A DNA stretch of 19,146 nucleotides, taken from the NCBI GenBank assembly GCA_034722275.1, contig JAYENW010000029.1, positions 1 to 19,146 of the forward strand. The letters are read 5' to 3'. The notes under the pieces were generated by a model. The model saw nothing but the letters and a program-made list of their open reading frames with translations. It did no database searches and was not told the origin of the DNA. Positions within the stretch are counted from its first letter, which is position 1; every line of letters begins with the position of its first letter. The translations under genes were made by a program, and so were the position numbers. Below, one piece after another: positions 1 through 7,210 of the stretch. This stretch comes from M55B177 sp034722275. Lineage in GTDB: Bacteria; Chloroflexota; Dehalococcoidia; GIF9; AB-539-J10.

Positions 1-64
1 CAAAGTTTCGCACCAGGTTCTTGCCCCAGTAGCCACAGCCAATTACTGCTATATTCTTCCCCAA
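1..64 (-). CDS. Gfo/Idh/MocA-family oxidoreductase, N-terminal fragment (runs off window)
   Basis: Only the first 21 codons are present. On the minus strand, from a TTG at 64, they read MGKNIAVIGCGYWGKNLVRN, a Rossmann GxGxxG dinucleotide-binding start typical of Gfo/Idh/MocA sugar oxidoreductases. The TTG lies 4 nt after the stop of the upstream sugar-nucleotide dehydrogenase gene. A GGGAG about 8 nt before it serves as ribosome-binding site, so the two genes are surely co-transcribed. In the Pseudomonas O-antigen pathway a WbpA-like 6-dehydrogenase is paired with a Gfo/Idh protein (WbpB, UDP-GlcNAcA 3-dehydrogenase). That role is inferred from the neighbour, not visible in this fragment. 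Confidence 0.75.
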   Translation of the reverse strand, partial: MGKNIAVIGCGYWGKNLVRNF

Positions 65-68
65 ATTT

Positions 69-1370
69 CTATTCTCCCAATCTAACAATGTTTTCCTGCG
101 CTAACCCTCTGGTCGCTCCTCTGGTGTCAACTACCAGTTTAGCCTCATCCACTATCTGTTCAATATTATAGCAGCTATGGTCGGTAGCGATAACAACACA
201 GTCCATGGAAGAGAGATATTCCTCCGTGAAATCTACCGAGCTCAGGCTGCCATGAGAAAGTTGAACGTCTGGTATATATGGGTCATTATAGCTTACCCTG
301 GCTCCTTTATCCTGAAGAAGCTGGAGCAGCTTCAGAGATGGGGATTCCCTGACATCTCCAACATCTTTCTTATAGGCTGCTCCCAGCACCAGTATCTCAG
401 CGCGGTTCAAGCTTTTGCCCTGTGTGTTCAGAGCCTCCATAATACAGGAAACCACATAATAGGGCATGTGTTCGTTAATTTCGGCAGCAAGCTCGATGAA
501 CCTGGTATGGAAATCATATTCCCTGGCTTTGTTAGCCAGATAATAAGGGTCGAGAGGAATACAGTGTCCACCAACACCAGGGCCGGGATAGAAGGGCATG
601 TAACCAAATGGCTTGGAAGAGGCAGCAGCGATAACTTCCCAGACGCTGATGTTCATTCTCTGGCAAAGTTGGGCAAGTTCATTGACCAGAGCAATGTTCA
701 CACTGCGAAAGACATTTTCAAATACCTTGGTCAGCTCAGCGACTTCAGGACAGGAGACGGGAATTACAACATCAGCTATCTGTTGGTAAAGAAGCGCGGC
801 AACCTCAGTAGATTCGGGGTCTATGCCGCCTACTACCTTGGGAGTATTTTTAATGTTGTAGTTTTTGCTTCCCGGGTCAACCCTCTCTGGAGAGAAAGCT
901 AAATAAAAATCAGAGCCTCCTTTTAATCCTGAGCGTTCCAGGATTGGCAGCATCACTTCCCTGGTGGTGCCGGGATAGGTGGTGCTTTCCAAAACCACCA
1001 ACTGGTCGTGCCTGAGGTATTTAGATAGTTCTTCAGCCTCGTGGATAACATAAGAGAGGTCGGGCTCCCTGGTTCTGGTTAAAGGGGTGGGCACACAGAT
1101 AAAAATAGCATCCATCTCCTTAAGCTTGCTTTGATTTGTAGTTGCCTCCAGAAAGTCATTGTCCAATGCGGATGAAAGATGGGTATCAGGGACATCGGCG
1201 ATGTAGGACTTGCCCTGGTTAACCAAATCCACCCTCTTTTGCTGGGTGTCAAATCCCAATACCTTGAAGCCTGCCTCGGCGAAAGCTACCGCCAGGGGCA
1301 AACCAACATAGCCAAGGCCTACTATGCCTGCCCTTGCAGATTTGTTTCTGATTTTATCAGCTAGCTTCAA
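69..1370 (-). CDS. UDP-N-acetyl-hexosamine 6-dehydrogenase, WbpA/WecC-like nucleotide-sugar dehydrogenase
   Basis: This 433-residue NAD-dependent enzyme would oxidise C6 of a UDP-sugar to a uronic acid in two steps. The N-terminal Rossmann motif is GLGYVG (residues 18-23). The middle has VPTPL followed by PDLSYV, and SPERVDPG. The catalytic Cys270 sits in GVGGHCIPLDPYYL. The PDLSYV and YPGPGVGGHCIP signatures fit the WbpA (UDP-GlcNAc 6-dehydrogenase) branch better than UDP-glucose dehydrogenase, but substrate cannot be fixed from sequence. Start is TTG at 1370, chosen because GGAGGAGG lies about 6 nt upstream. It follows the STT3-like gene by 33 nt and precedes a Gfo/Idh oxidoreductase by 4 nt, consistent with synthesis of a diacetylated or amidated uronic acid for a surface glycan. 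Length is normal for the family. Confidence 0.9.
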   Translation of the reverse strand: MKLADKIRNKSARAGIVGLGYVGLPLAVAFAEAGFKVLGFDTQQKRVDLVNQGKSYIADVPDTHLSSALDNDFLEATTNQSKLKEMDAIFICVPTPLTRTREPDLSYVIHEAEELSKYLRHDQLVVLESTTYPGTTREVMLPILERSGLKGGSDFYLAFSPERVDPGSKNYNIKNTPKVVGGIDPESTEVAALLYQQIADVVIPVSCPEVAELTKVFENVFRSVNIALVNELAQLCQRMNISVWEVIAAASSKPFGYMPFYPGPGVGGHCIPLDPYYLANKAREYDFHTRFIELAAEINEHMPYYVVSCIMEALNTQGKSLNRAEILVLGAAYKKDVGDVRESPSLKLLQLLQDKGARVSYNDPYIPDVQLSHGSLSSVDFTEEYLSSMDCVVIATDHSCYNIEQIVDEAKLVVDTRGATRGLAQENIVRLGE

Positions 1371-1403
1371 TATTTCCTCCTCCGGGTCTGAAACTACAAT
1401 ATC

Positions 1404-3770
1404 TCAGTTATATTTGAATATCTTTACTGCTGGCTTTCCCTGCCACTTCTGCGTTGAAGTATAAACCAGCGTGTAATGCTCCAGTTTTTCCATGGGTATA
1501 GGGTTCACAAAGGGGTCAGGGCTCCCAAGCACATACTTTCCTGATTCCTGACTCAGGATGTAGCTTTGGGCCTCTTCGTAGCCAGGAAAGGCCCAGGAGT
1601 TGAGGACTTCTTTGTAGTGTCTCCCTTCTTTGCTTGTTTTCCAATCCCAGGAGAGCACTATGGTGGAATCTTTCGAGGGAACTGCCGCTTCGCCATCAAA
1701 GTTATAGAGCCTGACAACAGTGGACTCAAAATAAGTTGGATAAAAGAAGGATATCTGCTGCAGCTTTCCTCCTTCCTTGGGCACATAGTAGGTATCATAA
1801 AACTCATCCGGGCTGCTGCCAGCCCATGTGGGCATGGCGTAGAATTTGGTGGTTGGCATTGTATGGTCAATTATTACATATTTCGAGCCCATTTTATCCA
1901 TTATCTGGTTGGCTGAGCTTTCATCCTGGGCGATAAAGAAGTGAGCTACTTTGGCAGCGTTAGCTTGCCCTGGATTGGAATTTGGTATACGGTGGGAGAT
2001 ATGCATTATCCAGTAGCCATAGTCCCACCAGGACATGATGCCATAGGCAGTTTCCGGGTAATGAAAGGGAGTTTCATACCGCTGGTAATAAAAATCAGGG
2101 CTGCCGAAGGGGTCAGGGCTGTTATCCTTTAGCCACTCAAGTGAGTTATACCAGCCTCCGGTAATGAGAGGTGGTTCACTGGCAAGAGCTTTAGCCCCTC
2201 CAATATTGGGGAAAAAGACCAGGAAAAAGATGACTATTCCAGCCACAATCACCTTTATCCATGTGGCTCTGGGCTGCAGGAATGTACTTTGCTTTGCCCT
2301 GGTCCTCGCTTTAGCTTTCTTTTTTGCCTTTTTCTTCCTGGTCTCTGTATATGCCTGGACCGCCTGCCTGGGCCTGGTGAGCAATTCTTTTAATCCGGCA
2401 AAATCCAGAGCTCTCCAGGAGAAATATCCTGTGAGCAAGGCGGCGCTGATGGCAAAATAATCTCCAAAGCGGCGCTCTCCCAGAGCGGCTGCCAGCGTTG
2501 CTATGCTCCATACCAGAAACAAAGTTTTATCTGCGCTTTCTTCCTTGATAGAAACATAAATAAGCAAGCCAAGGGAGATGAAAGAGATAAAGAAGGAGGT
2601 GCGGAAGTTGAGCCAGGCTATTTGCCAGGAAAAGTGACCATAAGGAAAGAGGAGAGGCTGCACTTCCAGGATGGTGAGACTGGCGCCACCGGGGGTGAAA
2701 GGGCTAAATCTGCCCAGCATGGACTGAAGCAGGGAAGGATTTACGGCGTGGAAAATCGCAAAACTTATTCCGGCAAGCACAACCAGCGCGGGAAGGTAAT
2801 AAACAGGCCTTATAGCTTTCTTTGCCATCAGGCGTGAGACGATGCTTAGAACCACAGGCATCAGTATGGCAATTACCAGCGATGCGCCATAGACAGTGGC
2901 TACGCCAGCTTTGCCGAAGTGGATAAGATACACGATGAAGGCGATGAAGAAATACAGGGCTCCTGCGATACAAAGGTAGTCGGTTGATTTACCTCTCAGA
3001 TGGTCTATGATGAATTGAATTATCAGCCACACGGATATGAGAAAGACCAGCAGCAGGACGCCTTTCCAGGATAAGAAGTGGAGCCCCAGGAAGATGCCCG
3101 CGAGTGCGGCATAGATAAGAGGCCTGGTAACAGCAGACCAGTCTTTGTGCAGCAGGTGGGTGAATGATATTTCCCTTTCCTTAGCTTGTTTAATAGCCAG
3201 GATGAAAAACAGGATAGACGCAGTGAAAAGCAAGCTGTCCATCACATGATGGTCGGTGAATCCAAGCAGCGAGCGGTTTAAAAATTCGCCGGGGAGTATT
3301 GCCAGCAAGGCGGCTGACAGCAAGCCCACCCAGCGGTTAAATAACGCTTTGCCAATAAAATATACTGCGATGATGGTCAGGGTGGCCAGGATGGGTGGGA
3401 TATAAGTGCCTACGAGGTCTATTGTATGCAGGCTGGGGGAACCCAGGCCAATAATCCAGGCAATGCCAGCAACAAACCAAACAAAGAAGGGGCGGTAACC
3501 AGGTCCGCTGCTGCCGCCAGGGTAGAGTATGTAAGGGTCGAAGGAATTGACATGAGGAAAGTTCATTGCTGTGTTCTCTATATGGCGCATGAAGTAGTAG
3601 GCATCTGTTCCTTTGAGCCAGATTGAACCATGGACAAAAACCTGGTCATAAGGCAGGGCTATGCGTATATACAGGGAAATCCCAGCTATGACGAGCAGCG
3701 CTATGAGAGCTATCGTCCGTGGGGAGAGGCGTTTTTTATCAACCGGGTTCTCCTTTTTTTGCCCTTCCAT
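1404..3770 (-). CDS. STT3/AglB-like oligosaccharyltransferase catalytic subunit
   Basis: This 788-residue membrane protein would transfer a lipid-linked oligosaccharide to asparagine in exported proteins. A basic N-terminus is followed by a first transmembrane segment (about 18-38), then the acidic metal/donor motif around Asp56 (GTDAYYFMRHIEN). A second acidic motif is GFTDHHVMD (171-178), and many further hydrophobic segments run to about residue 520. The soluble C-terminal domain carries the family signature WWDYG at 581-585, then a region around residues 616-635 (DESSANQIMDKMGSKYVIID) at the DK/MI-motif position. A strongly Lys/Arg-rich cytoplasmic-looking loop lies at about 470-495. Upstream, 21 nt away, is a geranylgeranyl-reductase-family gene; downstream are sugar-nucleotide genes. 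ATG start with only a weak AGGT upstream. Such enzymes are rare in bacteria (PglB being the known case). Family assignment is firm; N-glycosylation is inferred. Confidence 0.9.
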   Translation of the reverse strand: MEGQKKENPVDKKRLSPRTIALIALLVIAGISLYIRIALPYDQVFVHGSIWLKGTDAYYFMRHIENTAMNFPHVNSFDPYILYPGGSSGPGYRPFFVWFVAGIAWIIGLGSPSLHTIDLVGTYIPPILATLTIIAVYFIGKALFNRWVGLLSAALLAILPGEFLNRSLLGFTDHHVMDSLLFTASILFFILAIKQAKEREISFTHLLHKDWSAVTRPLIYAALAGIFLGLHFLSWKGVLLLVFLISVWLIIQFIIDHLRGKSTDYLCIAGALYFFIAFIVYLIHFGKAGVATVYGASLVIAILMPVVLSIVSRLMAKKAIRPVYYLPALVVLAGISFAIFHAVNPSLLQSMLGRFSPFTPGGASLTILEVQPLLFPYGHFSWQIAWLNFRTSFFISFISLGLLIYVSIKEESADKTLFLVWSIATLAAALGERRFGDYFAISAALLTGYFSWRALDFAGLKELLTRPRQAVQAYTETRKKKAKKKAKARTRAKQSTFLQPRATWIKVIVAGIVIFFLVFFPNIGGAKALASEPPLITGGWYNSLEWLKDNSPDPFGSPDFYYQRYETPFHYPETAYGIMSWWDYGYWIMHISHRIPNSNPGQANAAKVAHFFIAQDESSANQIMDKMGSKYVIIDHTMPTTKFYAMPTWAGSSPDEFYDTYYVPKEGGKLQQISFFYPTYFESTVVRLYNFDGEAAVPSKDSTIVLSWDWKTSKEGRHYKEVLNSWAFPGYEEAQSYILSQESGKYVLGSPDPFVNPIPMEKLEHYTLVYTSTQKWQGKPAVKIFKYN

Positions 3771-3791
3771 ACTACCTATCTTAATCTTAAC

Positions 3792-4967
3792 TTAACCGCT
3801 GTGGTTCAGCAATCCTTTAATTGTCTGCCGGGGTGCAGTTAAAGCTAGATGCTTGAGTGTCTTGGAAATAAGTGGCCTGTGCCAATCGAAGGAAAAATCC
3901 TGCCATTTGGATATAAGTCCCGGTATGCCGTTATTTCGTGATAATTGGAATAGATATTCAATGTGTTGATTACTGAGCCTGTTGTAGAGGCGGCGCGCCC
4001 GATAGTCAGTTTTAAGCTCATGGCCCAACCTGGTTCGCCATTGTTTATCATATACTGAAAGCTTGGCTGGCGAGAAATCATTGGCAATGAAAGCCTGGTG
4101 GAGGGTGTTGGCAGCTATATCGGCACAGAGAAGTCCATAGTATATGCCTCCTCCGGTGGTTGGCTTAACCTGCCCTGCAGCTTCACCAACCACTATTATT
4201 CGCTTGCCAAAAGTTTGTCTCATAGTCTCCATGGGAATTGTGCCAAACTTCATATCAACCTGGTTTGAGGTTATCTTTCCCTGACTCTTAAGACGGGATA
4301 GCAGGTTTCCGAGGCGTAATGCTGGGTCCTGGCGAACAAGCAACCCCGCCAATCCTTTGTTAGCCCTGGTGGGCACCAGCCAGCCAAAAAAGCCGGGGAG
4401 GAGATTTTGGTCAAAATAAACCTCTACCTCGTCTACATTTATAGTGCCTACCTCGGCCTGTGCTCCAAAAACAAAGTTATTGATTCTTCCCAGGCCAACT
4501 TTCTCTGGGAGACTGGAGCCAAAGCCGCATGCGAGGACAACTGTTCCTGCAGTAAGCTTCCTCTGCTGGCCTTGCTGGTCAACTATAACTGAGGCACTGT
4601 CTGGTTCCGTAGAAACATCTATTACAGATGTGGAGAAAAGGTATTCAGCACCATATCTCTGGGCGCGTTCTTCGAGGCTTTTGTCCAAGCTGGGGCGGTC
4701 GAGTATGTAAGCCTGAGGGTCGTCTCGGTGGAGCCGGAGAAATTCTCCAGATGGAGCAAAAAATTTAGCTGAGTTTGCCGCCCTCAGGATGGTGGCATTG
4801 AGATTAAAAGTATGGAAACATTCGACTCCGACGATACCTGTGCAGCAAATGTCTTCCCCGGCAGCTTCTTTTCGCTCTATTACGATTACTTTATACCCAA
4901 ATTTAGCCAACCTGGAAGCAATGTAGCTTCCTGACGGTCCGGCACCGACTACGATGACATCATACAT
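3792..4967 (-). CDS. Geranylgeranyl-reductase-family FAD-dependent oxidoreductase
   Basis: This 391-residue flavoprotein starts with the FAD-binding motif GAGPSG (8-13) and then a Cys-rich ICCTGIVG stretch. The central PGFFGWLVP matches the aromatic-x-W-x-x-P substrate motif of the family. GEAAGQVKPTTGGGIYYG is the second FAD signature. The family reduces isoprenoid double bonds: archaeal lipids, chlorophyll side chains, quinone tails, and in Haloferax the omega isoprene of dolichol phosphate. Bacterial genomes without archaeal lipids use these enzymes for unknown polyprenoids. Being 21 nt upstream of an oligosaccharyltransferase gene suggests the substrate may be the glycan lipid carrier; that is inference. 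Start ATG at 4967, with a candidate promoter at 4995-5024. It appears to be the first gene of the operon. Confidence 0.85.
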   Translation of the reverse strand: MYDVIVVGAGPSGSYIASRLAKFGYKVIVIERKEAAGEDICCTGIVGVECFHTFNLNATILRAANSAKFFAPSGEFLRLHRDDPQAYILDRPSLDKSLEERAQRYGAEYLFSTSVIDVSTEPDSASVIVDQQGQQRKLTAGTVVLACGFGSSLPEKVGLGRINNFVFGAQAEVGTINVDEVEVYFDQNLLPGFFGWLVPTRANKGLAGLLVRQDPALRLGNLLSRLKSQGKITSNQVDMKFGTIPMETMRQTFGKRIIVVGEAAGQVKPTTGGGIYYGLLCADIAANTLHQAFIANDFSPAKLSVYDKQWRTRLGHELKTDYRARRLYNRLSNQHIEYLFQLSRNNGIPGLISKWQDFSFDWHRPLISKTLKHLALTAPRQTIKGLLNHSG

Positions 4968-4994
4968 GTCAGGCTAAGCTCACTTTTAGTGTGC

Positions 4995-5024
4995 ATTTTA
5001 ATTCAAGCTAGCCGAGTAAAGCAA
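4995..5024 (-). promoter_or_regulatory. Candidate sigma70-like promoter for the glycosylation operon
   Basis: On the minus strand TTGCTT (5024-5019) is separated by 18 nt from TAAAAT (5000-4995), placing transcription start about 20 nt before the ATG of the flavoprotein gene at 4967. The -10 matches 5 of 6 consensus bases, the -35 only 3 of 6. The same TTGCTT/TAAAAT pair recurs before tRNA-Gly in this window. Confidence 0.4.
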
Positions 5025-5075
5025 TATTTTATACTGGCTCACTTGATTGGTGGTATATTATCTCCTTCATACCTT

Positions 5076-5096
5076 GGTCGGGGACAAGCCCCGACC
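5076..5096. repeat. Short palindromic hairpin, GGTCGGGG arms
   Basis: Left arm GGTCGGGG (5076-5083) and right arm CCCCGACC (5089-5096) form a perfect 8-bp GC-rich stem with a 5-nt loop. It lies in a gene-free stretch between the glycosylation operon and a decayed mobile-element region. No T-run follows on either strand, so it does not look like a terminator. It resembles dispersed REP-like palindromes, but only one copy is in the window. Confidence 0.55.
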
Positions 5097-5221
5097 CTAC
5101 GAAATGTGCCCACCATCTATCTGAACTAGCTCAGGAGATATATATGCGGAGGCTGAGATACATGGGTAACACTCATGGTATGGTTAGTAGCGATATTAAG
5201 TTACCATGAGGAGTTATCGAA

Positions 5222-5461
5222 ATGAGAAAAACAAGCAGCTTCTATTTCTTTAAAACCAAGCCTATCATCTCAAAGGGTAGATATGAGTGCTGGAGAGGGG
5301 TAGCAGACCTTTTACAAGTGGTTCAAGCGCTTCAAGGGCTCTAAATATGATGTCCATAGTCTAGCTGACCAATCCAAAGCCCCCTGTCATAAGAGGGAAT
5401 GGGAGGTAACCATTATCCAGAGGGAGAGGATAAGGCACTTAAGGAAGAAGTATCCTTGTCA
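5222..5461 (+). pseudogene. Decayed transposase N-terminus (IS481-like helix-turn-helix region)
   Basis: From 5304 the frame reads QTFYKWFKRFKGS, then SLADQSKAP, then RIRHLRKKYP. This is the pattern of the N-terminal DNA-binding part of IS481/integrase-core transposases (TFYKW..RF, L.D.S..P, I..LR..YP). A stop codon (TAG, 5301-5303) lies directly before it. The preceding coding trace is in another frame: an ATG at 5222 with an AGGAG before it opens 40 codons that end at 5344. No DDE catalytic core follows. The fragment is therefore frame-shifted, truncated and non-functional. The exact IS family is a pattern judgement. Confidence 0.55.
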
Positions 5462-5471
5462 GCATCTAATA

Positions 5472-5670
5472 AAAGCTGGTTTTGAAGTAGCTTTGCAACT
5501 GGCAACTGAGCTGAGCTTCCTCTTCGAGGAGGGTAGTTTTGACGAAAGGCGATTGCTTTGCGAGACGTTGTTTAAGCGTGTTTACCTTGAGGATGGGAAA
5601 ATATCAAGGGTAGGGTTAAATGCCCCATTTGGCTTAATTACCAGCAAAACAAATGGTTCGGGGACTGTCT
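5472..5670 (+). pseudogene. Serine-recombinase C-terminal remnant
   Basis: The same reading frame that carries the transposase fragment changes character at about 5470 and reads LATELSFLFEEGSFDERRLL, then LFKRVYLEDGKI, then LNAPFGLI. This resembles the extreme C-terminus of large serine recombinases, where a coiled segment is followed by (E)KR.LL..LFK.I...DGKI. The resolvase catalytic domain and the zinc-ribbon part are absent. The frame then runs on through antisense tRNA-Gln and tRNA-Leu sequence, so the real end is near 5670. This is probably the scar of an excised or decayed element. Confidence 0.5.
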
Positions 5671-5674
5671 TGAA

Positions 5675-5748
5675 TGGCTGCCGAGCCTGGATTCGAACCA
5701 GGGCTAGAGGATCCAAAGTCCTCCGTGCTACCGCTACACAACTCGGCA
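5675..5748 (-). tRNA. tRNA-Gln (anticodon TTG)
   Basis: On the minus strand the acceptor stem TGCCGAG pairs with CTCGGCA. The anticodon arm is GAGGA/TCCTC with loop CTTTGGA (anticodon TTG), and the T-loop GGTTCGAATC is canonical. Discriminator G and an encoded CCA are present (5677-5675). It is the last gene of a Phe-Leu-Gln tRNA unit. Confidence 0.95.
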
Positions 5749-5761
5749 TCGTAACGCTTAC

Positions 5762-5846
5762 TGCCGAAGGTCGGAGTCGAACCGACACGGGAGTTGCCTC
5801 CCAACAGTTTTTGAGACTGCCGCGTCTACCATTCCGCCACTTCGGC
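5762..5846 (-). tRNA. tRNA-Leu (anticodon CAA)
   Basis: This 85-nt class II tRNA has acceptor GCCGAAG/CTTCGGC, anticodon stem GCAGT/ACTGT with loop CTCAAAA (anticodon CAA), a long variable arm (TGGGAGGCAACTCCC) and the T-arm motif GGTTCGACTC. CCA is not encoded. Confidence 0.95.
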
Positions 5847-5864
5847 ACCAGCATATTTACAAAG

Positions 5865-5937
5865 TGCCGAGGAGCAGAATCGAACTGCTGACACACGGAT
5901 TTTCAGTCCGCTGCTCTACCAACTGAGCTACCTCGGC
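5865..5937 (-). tRNA. tRNA-Phe (anticodon GAA)
   Basis: Acceptor GCCGAGG pairs with CCTCGGC. The D-arm is GCTCAGTTGGTAGAGC. Anticodon stem GCGGA/TCCGT encloses loop CTGAAAA (anticodon GAA), and the T-loop is GTTCGATTC. CCA is not encoded. It is the first gene after a strong promoter. Confidence 0.95.
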
Positions 5938-5946
5938 GCTAGCGAT

Positions 5947-5975
5947 ATTCTAGGTTTTCTCAGCTCGACTGTCAA
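5947..5975 (-). promoter_or_regulatory. Near-consensus promoter for the tRNA Phe-Leu-Gln unit
   Basis: On the minus strand TTGACA (5975-5970, perfect -35) is separated by 17 nt from TAGAAT (5952-5947, 5 of 6). The tRNA-Phe 5' end follows 9 nt after the -10. This is strong sequence evidence for bacterial sigma70-type transcription. Confidence 0.8.
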
Positions 5976-5989
5976 GCAGATGTTACAGG

Positions 5990-6568
5990 TCAGCGTTCCT
6001 GCTTATTGATAGCGCCGGGTTTGGTCAAGGGGATATTAGCAGCACATAAGGGGCATTCTTGTGGAGAATAAGTTACCGTGGGGGCGCGCAGACAGCTAAA
6101 AAGGGGCACACCAAAATCTACTTCTTCCTGACTGCGATTGACAAGCACCCCAATTCCTACAATAACACCGCCAAGTTTAGTCACAGCTTTCATTGTTTCC
6201 CTTATTGAGCTCCCGGTAGTTAAGATATCATCAACAATGAGCACTCTTTCGTCAGAAGCGATGTCGAAATCACGGCGAAAAATCCTTACCTCGCCTGTTT
6301 TTTCGGCGAAGATACTCCGTAATCCAAGTTGTCGTGCAGTTTCGAATGCGAGGATTATACCACCTGTTGTAGGACCAGCAACAAGGTCTATTTTTTCTTC
6401 TTTGAAATGCTGTGCAATGAGATGGCACAGTTTTTCGGTATAGTGTGGGTATTGTAGAATGCGAAACTTTTCCCAGTATACAGGCGAATGCAAGCCAGAA
6501 GCAAGCAAAAAATGACCTTGCTTGATTGCTCCGCTCATTTTGAACGCTTTCAGTATTTCATCATTCAT
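5990..6568 (-). CDS. pyrE: Orotate phosphoribosyltransferase
   Basis: PyrE joins orotate and PRPP to give orotidine 5'-phosphate in cytoplasmic pyrimidine synthesis. The protein is 192 residues counted from the ATG at 6568. It shows FLLASGLHSPVYWEK (20-34), VAGPTTGGIILA (63-74) and the PRPP-binding loop VLIVDDILTTGSS (109-121, acidic pair Asp113-Asp114). Near the C-terminus is CPLC, seen in one branch of PyrE proteins. An ATG 24 nt further upstream is open, but the 6568 start is preferred because its ATG overlaps the TGA of lepB in an ATGA junction, a standard translational-coupling arrangement. Other pyr genes are not in the window. Confidence 0.92.
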   Translation of the reverse strand: MNDEILKAFKMSGAIKQGHFLLASGLHSPVYWEKFRILQYPHYTEKLCHLIAQHFKEEKIDLVAGPTTGGIILAFETARQLGLRSIFAEKTGEVRIFRRDFDIASDERVLIVDDILTTGSSIRETMKAVTKLGGVIVGIGVLVNRSQEEVDFGVPLFSCLRAPTVTYSPQECPLCAANIPLTKPGAINKQER

Positions 6569-7134
6569 GTTATGCCTTTGCCTGGAATACAAACCAGCAC
6601 TCCTCTGTTATCCGTGTTATGTTCCTGATGATAGTCTTTTATTACCTTCCATTTGGTTGGTGGCCAGTAGACAAACCAGGCTTTGCCAATCATCTTTTCC
6701 CGGGGTACCGTCCAGCCGGTGTGTGAATCATTGCTGTTGTTGCGGTTGTCGCCGAGGACAAAATATTCACCTTCTGGGATTCTCTTGGGAGATAACTTGT
6801 AAGTTATTGGTTCCGTGATATATGTCTCTTTTAATGGGATATTATTGATGAAAACTTTACCCTGTTTGACCTCTACAGTCTCAGCGGGCAGGCCAATAAC
6901 TCGCTTGATGAAAGGATGCTCTGATTCAAAAGGCGGCTGGAAAACCACCACATCTCCTCTTTGGGGATCAGAGAAAAAATACTTTGCCTTATTGACCATA
7001 ATCCATTCTCCACTTTCGATGTTGGGTAACATGCAGGAATAACGTACCACATAGCCTTGCACAGTAACTCTGAGAAGAGCAAAAATAGCGATGGCGATAA
7101 GAATGGTTATGCCAACTTCACGAAGGATTTTCAT
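6565..7134 (-). CDS. lepB: Signal peptidase I with Cys at the nucleophile position
   Basis: LepB cleaves signal peptides on the outer face of the cytoplasmic membrane. It has 189 residues, one N-terminal transmembrane segment (about 6-25) and S26-family boxes: GEWIMVNK (box B region), RGDVVVF, FIKRVIGLP with the general-base Lys77, and LGDNRNNSNDSHTGW (127-141). The box that normally reads x-S-M-x-P-T-L here reads S33-C-M-L-P-N-I, so aligning Met35 and Pro37 puts Cys34, not Ser, at the nucleophile site. The Ser one residue earlier is a possible alternative. Everything else is intact, so a thiol-dependent but active peptidase is plausible. The gene overlaps pyrE by 4 nt and diverges from the SIMPL lipoprotein gene. 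Confidence 0.9.
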   Translation of the reverse strand: MKILREVGITILIAIAIFALLRVTVQGYVVRYSCMLPNIESGEWIMVNKAKYFFSDPQRGDVVVFQPPFESEHPFIKRVIGLPAETVEVKQGKVFINNIPLKETYITEPITYKLSPKRIPEGEYFVLGDNRNNSNDSHTGWTVPREKMIGKAWFVYWPPTKWKVIKDYHQEHNTDNRGVLVCIPGKGIT

Positions 7135-7210
7135 TAGTGGCTAATATTCTAGCATTTGGGGTAAACTAAAAACCAACTTATCCGTTGTAATAACTGAGAG
7201 GAGGTTCAAA

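Noticed and set aside
177..902. 241-codon plus-strand ORF
   Set aside because: It lies fully antisense to the nucleotide-sugar dehydrogenase, which has clear motifs; the antisense protein has no recognisable domain.
5582..5896. Minus-strand ORF across the Phe/Leu/Gln tRNA region, and the plus ORF continuing to 5891
   Set aside because: Both translate through tRNA genes; only the part before about 5670 on the plus strand has recombinase-like sequence.
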